A DNA stretch of 64,000 nt from Corbicula japonica (GCA_038501625.1 JAZAYU010000015.1:5850991-5914990); one strand, 5' to 3'; shown: positions 46,540 through 57,428, numbered from the stretch's first letter. Numbers and translations are program-made. Notes: generated by a model from the sequence alone, not told the origin.

Positions 46540-47682
46540 AGGTGACTATATAGTCGCCAGGTTGTCTGTCCATCCATCCGTCCGTCAGTATGTCCCAATT
46601 TCATGTCCGGCCCATAACTTTCTTATTTGAAGTCAGATTTTAAAATCATTTCACAGAAATGATCACCATAATGAGACGACGTGTCATGCGCAACATTTGG
46701 GTCACTACCTTAAATGTCAAGGTCACAGCATGACTGTGCAGCAAAATTTAGTCTGGCCCCTAACTTTTTTATTTGAAGTTGGATTTTAAAATTATTTCAC
46801 AGAAAGGATCACCATAATCCGTTGACTGTGCAGCAAAATCTGGTCTGGCCCCTAACTTTTTTATTTGAAGTTGGATTTTAAAATTATTTCACAGAAAGGA
46901 TCTCCATAATGAGACAACGCATCACGCACAACATTTGGATCGCTACCTTGAAGGTCAAGGTCACAGCATGACCTTGCAGCAAAATAGAGTCCAATCCATA
47001 ACTTTTTCATTTGAAGTCCGATTTTAAAATTATTTCACAGAAATGATCACCATAAAAAGATGACGTGTTGCACGCAACATTTGGGTCACTACCTTGAAGG
47101 TTAAGGTCACAGCATGACCTTGCATCAAAATTGTGTCCAGCCCATAACTTTTTCATTTGAAGTCCGATTTTAAAATTATTTCACAGAAATGTTCAACATA
47201 ATGAGACAATGTGTTGCGCGTATAAATTTGGTTGCTACCTTAAAGGTCAAGGTCACAGCATGACCTTTCAGCAAAATTGTGTCTGTGCCATAACTTTTGT
47301 ATTTGAAGTTTGATTTTAAAATTATTTCACAGAAATGATCACCATAATGACTCAACGTGTTGCGCGCGACATTTTGGTCGCTACCTTGGAGGTCAAGGTC
47401 ACAGCATGACCTTGCAGCAAAATTGTGTCTGTGCCATAACTTTTGTATTTGAAGTTGGATTTTAAAATTATTTCACAGAAATGATCACCATAATTAGACA
47501 ATGTGTCCTGAACAACATTTGGATCGCTACCTTGAAGGTCAAGGTCACAGCATGACCTTGCGGCGAAATCTTGTCCGGCCAATAACTTTTTTATGTGATG
47601 TCAGATTTTTAAATTATTTCACTGAAATGATCACCATAATTAGACAATGTGTCGTGTGCAACATTTGGGTCGCTACCGTGAA
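46540..47682. repeat. Array of ~145-bp half-site units, cut by a retroelement
   Basis: It starts after a GACTATATAGTCGCCAGG fold and GTCCATCCATCCGTCCGTC. About eight units contain 'ttgaagttggattttaaaat', 'tatttcacagaaatgatcac', 'cgcgcaacatttgggtc' and 'aaggtcaaggtcacagcatg' + ACCTTG. The DR0 and the inverted TGACCT form a palindrome-like group. The array stops inside 'gggtcgctacc' where retroelement sequence begins, so it was interrupted. Confidence 0.8.
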
Positions 47683-48482
47683 TTTTCCATTACTGGTTAA
47701 TAAGATTTATCCTAAAGGACTACAACTTAATAAAGCAAACACTTCAGAAAAGCAAACAAACTTTCTTGATCTTAATTTGTCCATTGAAAATGGTTACGTC
47801 ACTACTAAAATTTATGATAAAAGAGATAATTTTAATTTTAGTACAGTAAATTTTCTGTTTTTTGACGGCGACGTTCCCCATGCAAAATCTTATGGGGTTT
47901 ATATCTCACAGCTTGTTCGCATTTCAAGAGCTTGCAACGATGTTAATGATTTAAATGAAGGTAATCTTTGCATTACAGAAAAACTTTTAAAACAAGGTTA
48001 TCAGTATCACAAATTAAGGAAAACCTTTTGCAAGTTTTATCGCCGATACCCAGATTTAATTCATAAATACAGGTGCAGTTTAAAATCACTTTTGCAACAA
48101 GGTATTTCACAGCAAGTTTTTTATGGAGATTTAATTTATAAACTCAAGAAGATAAAAGGGAATGTTAATTTCTCCCGATTATTCGTAAAATCATGTGTAA
48201 ATTTAACAAGAAAGGTTACCAACATGATATTTTACAGTGCTCTGCAGGCCTGGTGATTAACCCTTCTACAGTTGATCATTATGCTTACCTGTTTGGTTGC
48301 ACGACAGTGGCAAAGGTTTAAGACTTTATGAAGGTTTATGGGGATATCTTTTCTTAAAAGAACCTAGAAGCTCGATTTGTTTCTTTTATCCCGGTCATCG
48401 TGTTCTTGCTGATGTTACTCCAGGAGCTCTGGTCTCGGTAAGATCATCGAGTACCTGCCTTTTGGCTTTGCAATGCTATTAG
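47683..48482 (+). pseudogene. Retroelement reverse-transcriptase C-terminal fragment (5'-truncated, frameshifted)
   Basis: The frame contains YPKGLQLNKANTSEKQTNFLDLNLS..., a typical post-YxDD 'xxxFLDLxI' RT motif. After it come TKIYDKRDNFNF, SYGVYISQLVRISRACNDVN, EKLLKQGYQYHKLRKTFCKF and KSLLQQGIS, then a frameshift near 48240. The next block reads AGLVINPSTVDHYAYLFG, and then a third frame with KEPRSSICFFYPGHRVLADV and TPGALVSV. The YISQLxRxxRAC...KLLxQGY layout recalls the thumb of Penelope-like and related RTs; the exact clade is not certain. The palm domain is absent. It entered the array at 46540-47682 and is a dead copy. Confidence 0.7.
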
Positions 48483-48795
48483 CTTATATGTTTTATATGT
48501 TTGTGTGCTTTTGCATGCAACATTGTTAAGCCAATAAGTGGGTTGGAGTTTTTTCACCAAGACAACTTGTACTTGTTTTGTGTTATGAAAACATGTTGGG
48601 GCAAGTGTGAGGTTGGTGCAGCCTAGAACCTTTTTTAAACCCCAAGTGGCAATTAGATTTGCCACTGACCGTTCCAAGGCGGTAACCCCTCGGGTTCTCA
48701 TTTTTGTTTATTGTTAGTGGTGTTTTTTTTAAAAACTGATCATTTTGTTAACTATGATCTCTCTCTCTCTCTCTCTTCTTGACTGTGTGAGGAGG
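48290..48795 (+). mobile_element. 3' portion of the same retroelement family
   Basis: This continues the fragment above. 'ggtaagatcatcgagtacctgcc', 'gccaataagtgggttggag', 'caagacaacttgtacttg', 'ggggcaagtgtgaggttggtg' and 'aaggcggtaacccctcgggttc' recur in inverse order at 54691-55157 and partly at 7041-7335. This copy ends with (CT)n at about 48760-48777 and TGTGTGAGGAGGCTG, short of the full 3' end seen in the other two. Confidence 0.75.
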
Positions 48796-48802
48796 CTGTT
48801 TT

Positions 48803-49500
48803 TAGCTCACCTGAGCCGTAGGCTCATGGTGAGCTATTGTGACCCTTCTTTGTCCGGCGTCCGTCAACAATTTCCTTTAAACAACATCTCCTCTGAAAAC
48901 ACTTGATGGATTTTAACCAAATTTGTCCTGAAGCATCCTGGCACTGATGTCTACAAAAGTTGTTCAAATCATGACCACAGGGTCAAGGTCACTGCTGCTA
49001 AAAATAGAAATTCAGTCTTTGCTCAATTACTTGAGTTTGCTTAGGGTTATTGACTCCAAACTTGGTGTATGGGTAGCTTATATCAAATGGCAGCTTGGGG
49101 TTGCTACCCAGGTGTCTGTGATCAAGGTCAAGGTCACTGTTGCTAAAAATAGAAATTCAGTCTTTGCTCAATTACTTGAGTTTGCTTAGGCCTATTGACT
49201 CCAAACTTGGTGTATGGGTAGCTTGTATCAAAAGGCAGCTTGGGGTTGCTACCCAGGTGTCTGTGATCAAGGTCAAGGTCACTGTTGCTAAAAATAGAAA
49301 TTCGGTCTTTGCTCAATTACTTGAGTTTGCTTAGGCCTATTGACTCCAAACTTGGTGTATGGGTAGCTTATATCAAAAGGCAGCTTGGGGTTGCTACCCA
49401 GATGTCTGTGATCAATTTCCTGGTCGCAAAAATGGATGACATAAAAATAAAAATGTTGATTTCTCTCTTCACAATTGAAAGTTCTTTTCAAGGACCTTAG
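48803..49500. repeat. AGCTCACC cassette with three near-identical 145-bp units
   Basis: The start fold is AGCTCACCTGAGCC / GGCTCATGGTGAGCT. Three units of 'ttgactccaaacttggtgta', 'gcagcttggggttgctaccc' and 'gatcaaggtcaaggtcactg' follow. Units differ at only a few positions, so this part was copied recently. No clear closing module before 49500. A relative is at 55670-55870. Confidence 0.75.
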
Positions 49501-49616
49501 ATTATAATGTTGTCAGTATCATTTCACGCATGTTGACATTTGAATTGTTGTTTTGTGTTGCATCCTTTTTGTGATAATTTGCAAATAGAATTTGAGGGAT
49601 TTGTTAGGTCAAACTA

Positions 49617-50194
49617 TACTGAGTGCCAATGAAAACGCAACACTTTATTTTTTTGAATATTTTTGATGTGTGTAAAAGTTTAATAAATTGGCAAAGGTAG
49701 ATGTGTTTTGAAATCAATAGGTAACCAATCGATACACTTATTGTCCATTGAAGTCTTAAACTTTCTGACAGTAATCCAGTACAAAAGCACAAAAGTTTTG
49801 TTTTAGCATGTGGACATGCATGAAGAACCTCAAAACAAGTCCATGTGTTAACCTTTACTAATGGCTACTCAAATCCCATCTTTAGTTTTCAAGTTTGACT
49901 CTAAACAAATGTGAAAATGCTAAAGCTTCCAGACAACGAGTGACTCTAAACAAATGTGAAAATGCTAAAGCTTCCAGACAACAAGCGACACGAGGTTTTG
50001 GGCATGATCCAAGGCGGTATGTCTCGACGTGAAATCGCTCGTCGAAAGCATTGTTCGCCGTCGACAATTACTCGCTTGGCCTAACTACATCTTATTGATT
50101 TTAAAACGCATCTACTTTGCCAATTAATTAAACTTTTAGACACTTCAAAATAATTCCCAAAAATAAAGTGTTGCGTTTTCATTGGCACTCAGTA
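49617..50194. mobile_element. 578-bp internally deleted Tc1-like transposon
   Basis: Perfect inverted ends at 49617-49652 and 50159-50194 (TACTGAGTGCCAATGAAAAC then GCAACACTTTATTTTT) are flanked by TA at 49615-49616 and 50195-50196. It retains only the start of a Tc1-type transposase. A 45-bp tandem duplication lies at 49897-49941 / 49942-49986. TA target, long ends and the helix-turn-helix place it in Tc1/mariner. Confidence 0.92.
49962..50084 (+). pseudogene. Tc1-type transposase N-terminal helix-turn-helix remnant (40 codons)
   Basis: ATG at 49962 opens 40 codons to TAA at 50082-50084. The product starts MLKLPDNKRHEVLGMIQGGM and continues SRREIARRKHCSPSTITRLA, the classic Tc1 paired-like first helix-turn-helix (GMIQGGMSxxEIARxxxCSxSTITR). 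Everything after the first DNA-binding subdomain, including the DDE catalytic part, is deleted. The upstream tandem duplication repeats the first codons, so the start context is doubled. It is not expected to transpose alone. A free DNA-binding domain could bind the ends of related elements, which is speculation. Confidence 0.8.
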
Positions 50195-50557
50195 TATTTT
50201 TCTCTACTGTTCTAACTTTTCTTAACCTATGCATAATAATCATAAACTTATAGCATTTATTTGTGCAAAGATTGATGTTTTTTTGTCTATGGCAAAGCAA
50301 TGACTAAAGGCGCATTACCTTAACATATTAAATTGCATGCTCAATGCAATGTTCTATGTTCTACTGTAGGAACACACCTGATTTGGGCTTTTTTTACTGA
50401 GACATGATAAAATGAGGAAACATGATTGTAATATTGGGATTATTTTGGATCGTGCCGGGATATCACATGTATAACTGTATATTGTATACGGTATTTGCAT
50501 AGTGCACAATGTTCTCAGTCAGGCTCACAGATTTAAGAGTTGTTGTTGGTTTTTTAG

Positions 50558-50699
50558 AAATCACCAAGGAGATGCAGGAGGAGATCGAATCTTTTGAGAA
50601 ACAGAAAGGAAAGGGGAAGTTCAACAAGAATAAACAACAAGGAAGTCAGAACAGGAGAGGTGGACAACAACAGCAGCGGTTTTATGCTCCTTCCAACAG
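50558..50699 (+). CDS. RBM33: Internal coding exon 5 of the RBM33-like gene (basic, Gln-rich)
   Basis: This 142-bp exon follows acceptor gttggttttttag and precedes donor GTAACA. The first AA completes Glu with the G of the exon at 18246. The codons read ITKEMQEEIESFEKQKGKGK, then FNKNKQQGSQNRRGG, QQQQRFYAPSN, and leave two bases (AG) that would start an Arg. It is a charged helix followed by a Lys/Gln/Gly/Arg-rich, RGG-like low-complexity stretch typical of RNA-binding proteins. No RRM is visible here, and RBM33's lies near the far C-terminus. I could not find the next exon in 50700-64000. Confidence 0.65.
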
Positions 50700-51214
50700 G
50701 TAACAATAGTATACATGTTTATACATACAGAACATTGCTTTTGCAGCCACTTGATTCTGCAACTGCCTGAGTGTCTTAAACAGCCAGTTTAAATATGTCC
50801 TTAAAATGACACTTTGTTCTAAATTTACCTGTATTAAACAGCCACCTGTGTTAAGCAGCCACTTTTGTGACTCCCTTAGATGGCTGCTTAGCACAGTTTG
50901 ACTGTATATCAAACATCAAAGAAAGGAAAATTTTTGAATTTCTTGACAAATTTGATTTTGTTTGTATTTAATAATGAGTGTCACATGCTGCTAAATAAAA
51001 TCTAGAAAAATCTGTTCTCAGAAGAAATTTGCGCAAGTTCTCCTTGTCATGACTTACGAGGTTTTTGGTATATTGACATAATAATTATTATGTGAATTCT
51101 TCACAACACTTTATGGTTTGAATGTTGTTGAAAAGTTGTTGGTTATGTTTTTTACTGTAAATGAAAGTAGAAGACAAATAAGAAACAACCAAAAGCAACA
51201 GCATTATCTTTTTT
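50700..51214. other. Intron sequence after exon 5
   Basis: It contains a short internal repeat of 'aaacagccac(tt/ct)' near 50780-50890. Otherwise no element or exon is seen. Confidence 0.45.
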
Positions 51215-52695
51215 ACGCCTGAAGGGACGTATTATGTTATTGACTCGGTGTCCGTCTTTTTGAAGAAACCTGACACAATTGTTTACCACATTGAGACGAC
51301 GCGCGGAAGTCATGTTCAAGATGGCTGGCTTGAAGGTCAAGGTGAGGCTTAGGGATCAAAGGTCACATGACTTTGTTTCCCATCCACTCTGTAACTCTTG
51401 AAGGGATTCTAAGAAATGTGATACAAATGTTAACCACATTGAGATGACATGCAGAAGCCATGTTCAGGATGGCTCACTTAAAGGTCAAGGTCAGACTTGG
51501 GGATTAAAGGTTGTATGACTATTTCCCTTTTGCTCTGAATCCCTTAGGTGATTTCAAAGAAACCTGACACAAATGTTTATTACATTGCGACGACATGCGG
51601 AAGCCATATGCAGGATGGCTCACTTCAAGGTCAAGGTCAGACTAACAGGTCAAAGATCATATGACTTGTTTCCCTTCTGCTCATGAAACTTGGTCAGGAT
51701 GTTTGACCCAATGATTTCTCGGACGAGTTCAAATATGGGTCATCTGGGTCCCAAAAACTAGGTCACCGTGACTAAAATTAGAATTATCTTGTTAACACTC
51801 TAGCTGTCACATTTTTGCTCGGATTGTCATGAAACTTGGTCAGGATGTTTGTCCCAATAATTTCTCGGACGAGTTCAAATATGGGTCATCTGGGTCCAAA
51901 AACTAGGTCACTGTTACTAAAAATAGAATTTTCTTGTTAACACTCTAGCGGTCACATTTTTGCTCCGATTGTCATGAAACTTGGTCAGAATGTTTGTCCC
52001 AATGATTTCTTGGACGAGTTCGAATATGGGTCATCTGGGTCCAAAAACTAGGTCACCATTACTTAAAATAGAATTTTCTTGTTAACACTCTAGTGGTCAC
52101 ATTTTTGCTCTGATTGTCATGAAACTTGGTCAGGATGTTTGTCCCAACGATTTATCGGACCAGTTTGAATATGTGTCATCTGGGTCCAAAAACTAGGTCA
52201 CTGTTGCTAAAAGTAGAATTTTCTTGTTGACACTCTAGCGATCACATTTTTGCTCTGATTGTCATGAAACTTGGTCAGGATGTTTGTCCCAATGATTTCT
52301 CGGACGAGTTTGAATATTGGTCATCTTGGTCTAAAAACTAGGTCACTGTTACTAAAAATAGAATTTTCTTGTTAATACTCTAGCGGTCACATTTTTGCTC
52401 TGATTGTCATGAAACTTGGTCAGGATGTTTGTCCCAATGATTTCTTGGACGAGTTCAAATATGGGTCATCTGGGTCCAAAAACTAGGTCACTGTTACTAA
52501 AAATAGAATTTTCTTGTTAACACTCTAGCGGTCACATTTTTGCTCCGATTGTCATGAAACTTGGTCAGGATGTTTGTCCCAATGATTTCTCGGATGAGTT
52601 CGAATATGGGTCATCCGGGTCTAGGTCACTGTTACTAAAAATAACTTTGTTGTACTCAGGTGAGCGATAAAGGGCCATCATGGCCCTCTTGTTTA
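51215..52695. repeat. Complete cassette: ~120-bp and ~146-bp half-site units
   Basis: The start fold is TTACGCCTGAAGGGACGTATTA. Three units of 'aacctgacacaaatgttta', 'gaagccatgttcaggatggc' and 'aaggtcaaggtcagac' come first. Seven units of 'ggatgtttgtcccaatgatt', 'catctgggtccaaaaac', 'aggtcactgttactaaaaat' and 'ctctagcggtcacattttt' follow. It ends GGTGAGCGATAAAGGGCCAT + CATGGCCCTCTTGT near 52660-52692. Two unrelated unit families share one cassette, so they were joined before or after insertion. Confidence 0.8.
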
Positions 52696-52923
52696 TTGAA
52701 TTACTTCCCTTGTATGTTACTATCAATAACGTATTTTATAACTTTTTTACTTTGGGCAGTACAAAAAAACTGACAACACCTTTCTGTGGTACAACACGGA
52801 TGGTACCTCGAATTTTTTTGTACCTCTTTATAATTTTCGGGGTGGGGACTTTACCGAAAAATTCAGGGGAGCATATAGTCGTTGGGTTGTCTGTCATTTG
52901 GGTTGCTACCTTGAAGGTCAAGG

Positions 52924-54200
52924 CAGGGCTGCTGATTTTCGGCGGACTTGGGGTCCGCCGGACCAATTTTGAGATCGATGTAAATCCGAGAAAAATTGTG
53001 GGGGGTGGGGGGGGGGGGGGGGGGGGGGCAGAGGGAGACGGCTCTCAAATAGCTCGGATCGGACTTTTTGGAAATACTTCAGTCTTTCCCGCCACGTGTT
53101 TTGCCAGACCAATCGTATCGCTCCTTACAAAATAATGGCGTACAGCACTCTAAAAGTGGAAGAAGGGAAAAATCTATGATTCTTACCAAGTACTGAAGAG
53201 TTAGTCCATTTGTATTATTAAATATCCTTCAAATTTACACATTATTATGATGAAAACAACTGAATAAATACAATTAACTTCAAAACTAGTGTGCACTAAA
53301 TTAACAGGTGAAAATATAAGAGACCAAATGCTACATATAAAAAATCCATCTTGTCAGCTTTTTTCCCAAATCCCTTCCTAATACATTTTTTTCATGAGCG
53401 ATCAACACCTGTTTGAACACCTGTGTGATCAGCATTGTATATTTCATCATCACTGCTGTTTATTCACATCAAAAAAGATCAAAGGCAAGATAAAAGGTGC
53501 CTGCCGACTTTGAGGAAAAAATTGATACACTGTGTGCAAGATACTGATGATTGCATCATTGCTCAAACTGCCAGACAGGTAAAACATGACTGAGGTCACG
53601 TAGGCCATATACTAGTGCTGTAAACATGAATAAATGCTCATACCAAAAAATTCAATTTTTATCGGATGTAGTGATAAACATATCCTAATAAACGCCCCCC
53701 TTTTAGAAAATGTAACGCCCCCTGGGATGTTTAATAGGAATTTTACGGTATACAAGATGTTGTCAATAAATTTAATTTCAAGTGGTAAAAAGTGAAAGTG
53801 GACTTGGAAGTAAATAAGGCGACGAAATCTATTATTATCGGTGACGATTACTTGCTTCTCTCGGTCTGGCGTTCTGCAAACTTTGCAGAAATGTTGTTTT
53901 TAGACAATAGCTTTTTCTTTTTAACAAGTTCACATACTTGTTATGCGTAGATATACCTTGTTTTCTAGACTGTACTGTAAGAGTTTTTTTTTTATTAGTG
54001 TAGAGATCAATAAATAGATAATTATGATACTCTCAATGGGAAAAAAACATTGCAGGAGATTGGGTTCTAATCCCATCAAAACAACTAGAAACCAGGAGCT
54101 TCCAGGGGCTTCGCCCCCTGTTCCCCCACCAGGCAAAGGGGCCCCCCTTGACCCCTGGCGCATATTCCTCTGTTTTCACAATTTGCTGTTAGCAGCCCTG
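52924..54200. mobile_element. 1,277-bp hAT-like element with poly-G, sister of 25069-26348
   Basis: The ends are CAGGGCTGCTGA and (T)TAGCAGCCCTG. The flanks are GGTCAAGG (52916-52923) and GTTCAAGG (54201-54208), an 8-bp duplication with one change, set inside a 'gaaggtcaaggtcacagcatg' half-site unit. A 22-base G run is at 53007-53028, and 'ggggcttcgccccctg' near the right end is shared with 25069-26348. A right-end relic of the 43956-44737 family is inside it (53687-53752). Confidence 0.85.
53687..53752. mobile_element. Right-end relic of the CCGTATATTCCC element family
   Basis: 'taataaacgcccccc', 'gaaaatgtaacgcccccTgg' and 'gtttaatagg' followed by TACGGTA align with 44680-44739. No left end was found nearby. 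Confidence 0.6.
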
Positions 54201-54207
54201 GTTCAAG

Positions 54208-54690
54208 GTCAGAGCATGAACTTGCGGCAAAATTGTTTCTGGCCCATAGCTTTTTTAATTTGAAGTGGGATTTTAAAATTATTTCACAGAAATGATCACC
54301 ATAATGAGACGACATGTTGCATGCAACATTTGGTCACTACCTTGAAGGTCAAGGTCACAACATGACCTTGCAGCAAAACTGCGTCCAGCCCATAACTTTG
54401 TTATTTGAAGTCAGATTTTAAAATTATTTCACAGAAATAATCACCATAATGAGACAACATGTTGCTTGCAACATTTGGGTCACTACCTTGAAGGTCATGA
54501 CCCTGCAGCAAAATCGTATCCAGCCTATAACTTTTTTATTTGTAGTCAGATTTTAAAATTATTTCACTGAAAGGATCACCATAATGAGATGACGTGTTGC
54601 ATGCAACATTTGGGTTGCTACCTTGAAGGTCAAGGTCACAGCATGACCTTGCAGCAAAATCATGTCCGGTCCATAACTTATTTATTTGAA
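54208..54690. repeat. Half-site array (46540 family), left part
   Basis: About three units with 'ttatttcacagaaatgatc', 'accataatgagacgacatg' and 'aaggtcaaggtcacagcatg' + ACC. Interrupted at about 54690 by the retroelement fragment and resumed at 55158. Confidence 0.75.
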
Positions 54691-55157
54691 AAAAAGTGAA
54701 ATATGCATATCAGGGATGGCCACATCCAGCAGACACAGCCTCCCCACACAGCAAAACAGTAGAGAAGAAAAAAGAACATGGTATTACAATAATCAATTTC
54801 AATGTGGACACCACAAACAATTAAAGAAAGTGAGAACCCGAGGGGTTACCGCCTTGGAACAGTCAGTGGCAAAACAATTTGCCACTGGAGGTTTAAACCA
54901 GGCTCTAAGGTGCACCAACCTCACACTTGCCCCAACAGGTTCTTGTATCACAAACAAGTACAAGTTGTCTTGGTGAAATAACTCCAACCCACCCATCGGC
55001 TCAACAATGTTGTATGAAAAAGCACACAAACATATAAAACATTAGAAGCTAATAGCATTGAAAAGCAAAAAGGCAGATACTCAATGATCTTACCAAGACC
55101 AGAGCTCCTGGAGTAAAATCAGCAAGAACACGATGACAGGAATAAAAGAAACGAATT
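54691..55157 (-). mobile_element. 3'-end copy of the retroelement, inserted in the half-site array
   Basis: The inverse of 48350-48720 is readable over most of its length, for example 'gagaacccgaggggttacc', 'actggaggtttaaaccagg', 'ttgccccaacaggttcttg' and 'gaccagagctcctggagtaa'. Its full 3' end (minus strand ...ATATGCATATTTCACTTT + poly-T-like) is at 54691-54710. It is 5'-truncated at 55157, exactly where array sequence resumes. This is the pattern of target-primed retrotransposition. Confidence 0.78.
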
Positions 55158-55370
55158 GAGTTTCGGATTTTAAAATTATTTCACTGAAATGATCACCATT
55201 ATGGACGATGTGTTGCCGCTACCTTGAAGGTCAAGGTCACAGCATGACCTTGCAGCAAAATTGTGTCCTGTCCATAACTCTGTTATTTAAAGTTGGATTT
55301 TAATATTATTTCTTTGAAATGATCACCATATAGAGGTGATGTGTCATGCAACAATTGGGTCTTTAAACAT
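55158..55370. repeat. Half-site array (46540 family), right part
   Basis: It resumes with 'ggattttaaaattatttcac' and 'aaggtcaaggtcacagcatg' and decays by 55370. Confidence 0.65.
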
Positions 55371-55880
55371 TGGCTATTATATAACAAGTTCTTATATAAA
55401 CCATCATGTTTTAAATTAGAACATTTTTAAAACTGTGCAGCCCAAATTTACTGTATGTCATCACCTGTCGATAATAAATTTGCCTATGCTTGAATGCACA
55501 CTGATAGCAGTAAGATAATTTAGCAAAATAACCAATGCATAAAATTAAAAGTTTTTACAAGTTTGATTATCCGAACGTTGACATCTCTAATTTATTGTCA
55601 TTACTGTCAAGCCAGTATCCCACCTCTGCTCTGTGCAAAATAAGATTAAAAAAAATAATCTATATACATTGTCAAGGTCACTGTTGCTTAAAATAGAAAT
55701 TCAGTTTCTATTCAATAACTTGAGTTTGCTTTGACCTATTGACCTTAGTGTGTGGGTAGCTTTTATCAAGAAGCTACTTGGTATTGCCACCCAGGTGTCT
55801 GGACAAGGTCAAGGTTACTGATGCTAAAAAAAGAAATTAAGTTTCTGTATTATAACTTTAATTAGCTGTGACACCTACCG
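55371..55880. repeat. Unique DNA then two decayed 48803-type units
   Basis: 55371-55660 shows nothing recognisable. 55670-55870 carries two decayed units ('gtcaaggtcactgttgctta', 'cttgagtttgctttgacc') of the 48803-49500 family. Confidence 0.5.
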
Positions 55881-55979
55881 TATAAAATTATTATACTCAG
55901 CCATAAGTCGAGTTTTTTTTCCTTTCAAAATCACTTCTAAAAAGTCAATTCGACTTAAGGCCGAGAGAAAGAAATAAAC

Positions 55980-56215
55980 TTTTAAAAATCGTCACGAATC
56001 GCCGCCATTTTGATTTGTTGTTGTTGTACCAAACGTGTTAGGGGGTAAAAGCCCTACTTACGTAGTTGGAGTTACGTTCGTAGCTATATGACATTGAATT
56101 CATTGAGAAACAGAAAGACAATTTATTTCAACATTAGCATTCTACCTACAACGCTTGTTTGTAGGAAATTAGAAAATATAATTATTCACGTTTTAGTTTT
56201 ACACAATATAGATTT
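55980..56215. repeat. Direct repeat partner of 62755-62960
   Basis: 'atcgtcacgaatcgccgcc', 'gctatatgacattgaattcattg' (in part) and 'cttgtttgtaggaaatta' + AAAATATAATTATT have counterparts in the same order and orientation at 62755-62960. Confidence 0.65.
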
Positions 56216-56790
56216 AAGGTGGAATGTACCTTTAAAAAAAAATTCGAGAAAATAATGGAATTTGGTATCAAATGAAAGTTCATGATATTCCTGATACGAA
56301 ATGGACATTGGTTTTGACAGTTATAAATCCTATCACTGTACATGACGTCGCAAACAACACCATCTACGCACGTTTTTGACGGTCTGTCGTATTTTTCATT
56401 TTTGATCTAAAATAGTGACGCATAGAGACAATTTAACCAAACAGAATAATCATGTTAGTGATTTCTTTCATGCTGATAGGAAAAACATGAAACATTTCTT
56501 TACAATTGTTAAATTAATAACAAAAATTAGATGTTTGAAAATTTTGAGTTTTCGTTGATTTTTCACGTTTAAAGTCCAATTAGAAAAAATCGGCCAGAAA
56601 TTTTTTTGCAATTTTTTTTATATATTCAGGGACAATATATTTTCAATTCCATAGTCAATTTTCAAAAACTTTCACCGTCGATTTAGTTTTCAATCGCGAT
56701 TTGACGAAGTACACCACACGTCGTATTTGATGCCGTAAATATCGAAGTTTACGTTTCGTTATGCTGTGTATGTTTGTTGACGCTAATCAT
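56216..56790. repeat. Left arm of a ~570-bp inverted repeat
   Basis: It starts AAGGTGGAATGTACCTTTAA. 'tttggtatcaaatgaaagtt', 'catgatattcctgatacga', 'ctacgcacgtttttgacgg', 'gtgatttctttcatgctgat' and 'cgatttgacgaagt' all occur inverted at 62140-62750. The arms are about 5.4 kb apart. Confidence 0.85.
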
Positions 56791-57336
56791 TTGGATAAAC
56801 AACGCTAACAAAAATTCAGATTTGATTTGTAATTTCGAAAATAAAACAACGATACACAAATTAAATTTAAATGCCAGTTTTCATATCAAAATTGATGAAA
56901 TGAGAGCAGTATCCGCGCAAATTATGTAAAACCTATAAATGTTTTTGAGAACCAGAGCAAATAAAGTTTCAGTTATATTGCGGCTGAATATGTTCCGTAT
57001 GACTGTTTTTCATTTTCAAAGTTTAAAATTTATTCTTAATACACATCGAATAGCATATCATAAACAAAAACAACAACCTTTTTACGTTACGATGTAATCG
57101 AATTTTAGCATACAATATTTTAGGCCTGCCAAAATTTCTTTAATAAAAATTCGGAGATTTTGGCTGAATATATCAATTATGACGACGACTTCGATGATGT
57201 TGTTTGTTGTTGTTGATTTAATGTCTTGTAGCTGCTGTAAACTATGGATGTGACTAAACAAAAATGGAGATAATGCTGATGAAAATGATGTTGTTTAATG
57301 TCATGTTGCTGCTGGTAACTATGATTGTGACTAAAA

Positions 57337-57392
<56 letters not shown>

Positions 57393-57428
57393 GGTGGTGG
57401 TGGTGGTGGTGGTGGTGGTGGTGGTGGT
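57337..57428. repeat. (GAT)n then (GGT)n microsatellite
   Basis: About 13 GAT and 17 GGT triplets in direct succession. One frame reads poly-Asp then poly-Gly; I treat it as non-coding. Confidence 0.95.

Noticed and set aside
48947..49500. Repeated LLKIEIQSLLNYLSLLRPID frames
   Set aside because: Unit-by-unit translation of a 145-bp cassette repeat, not a protein repeat.
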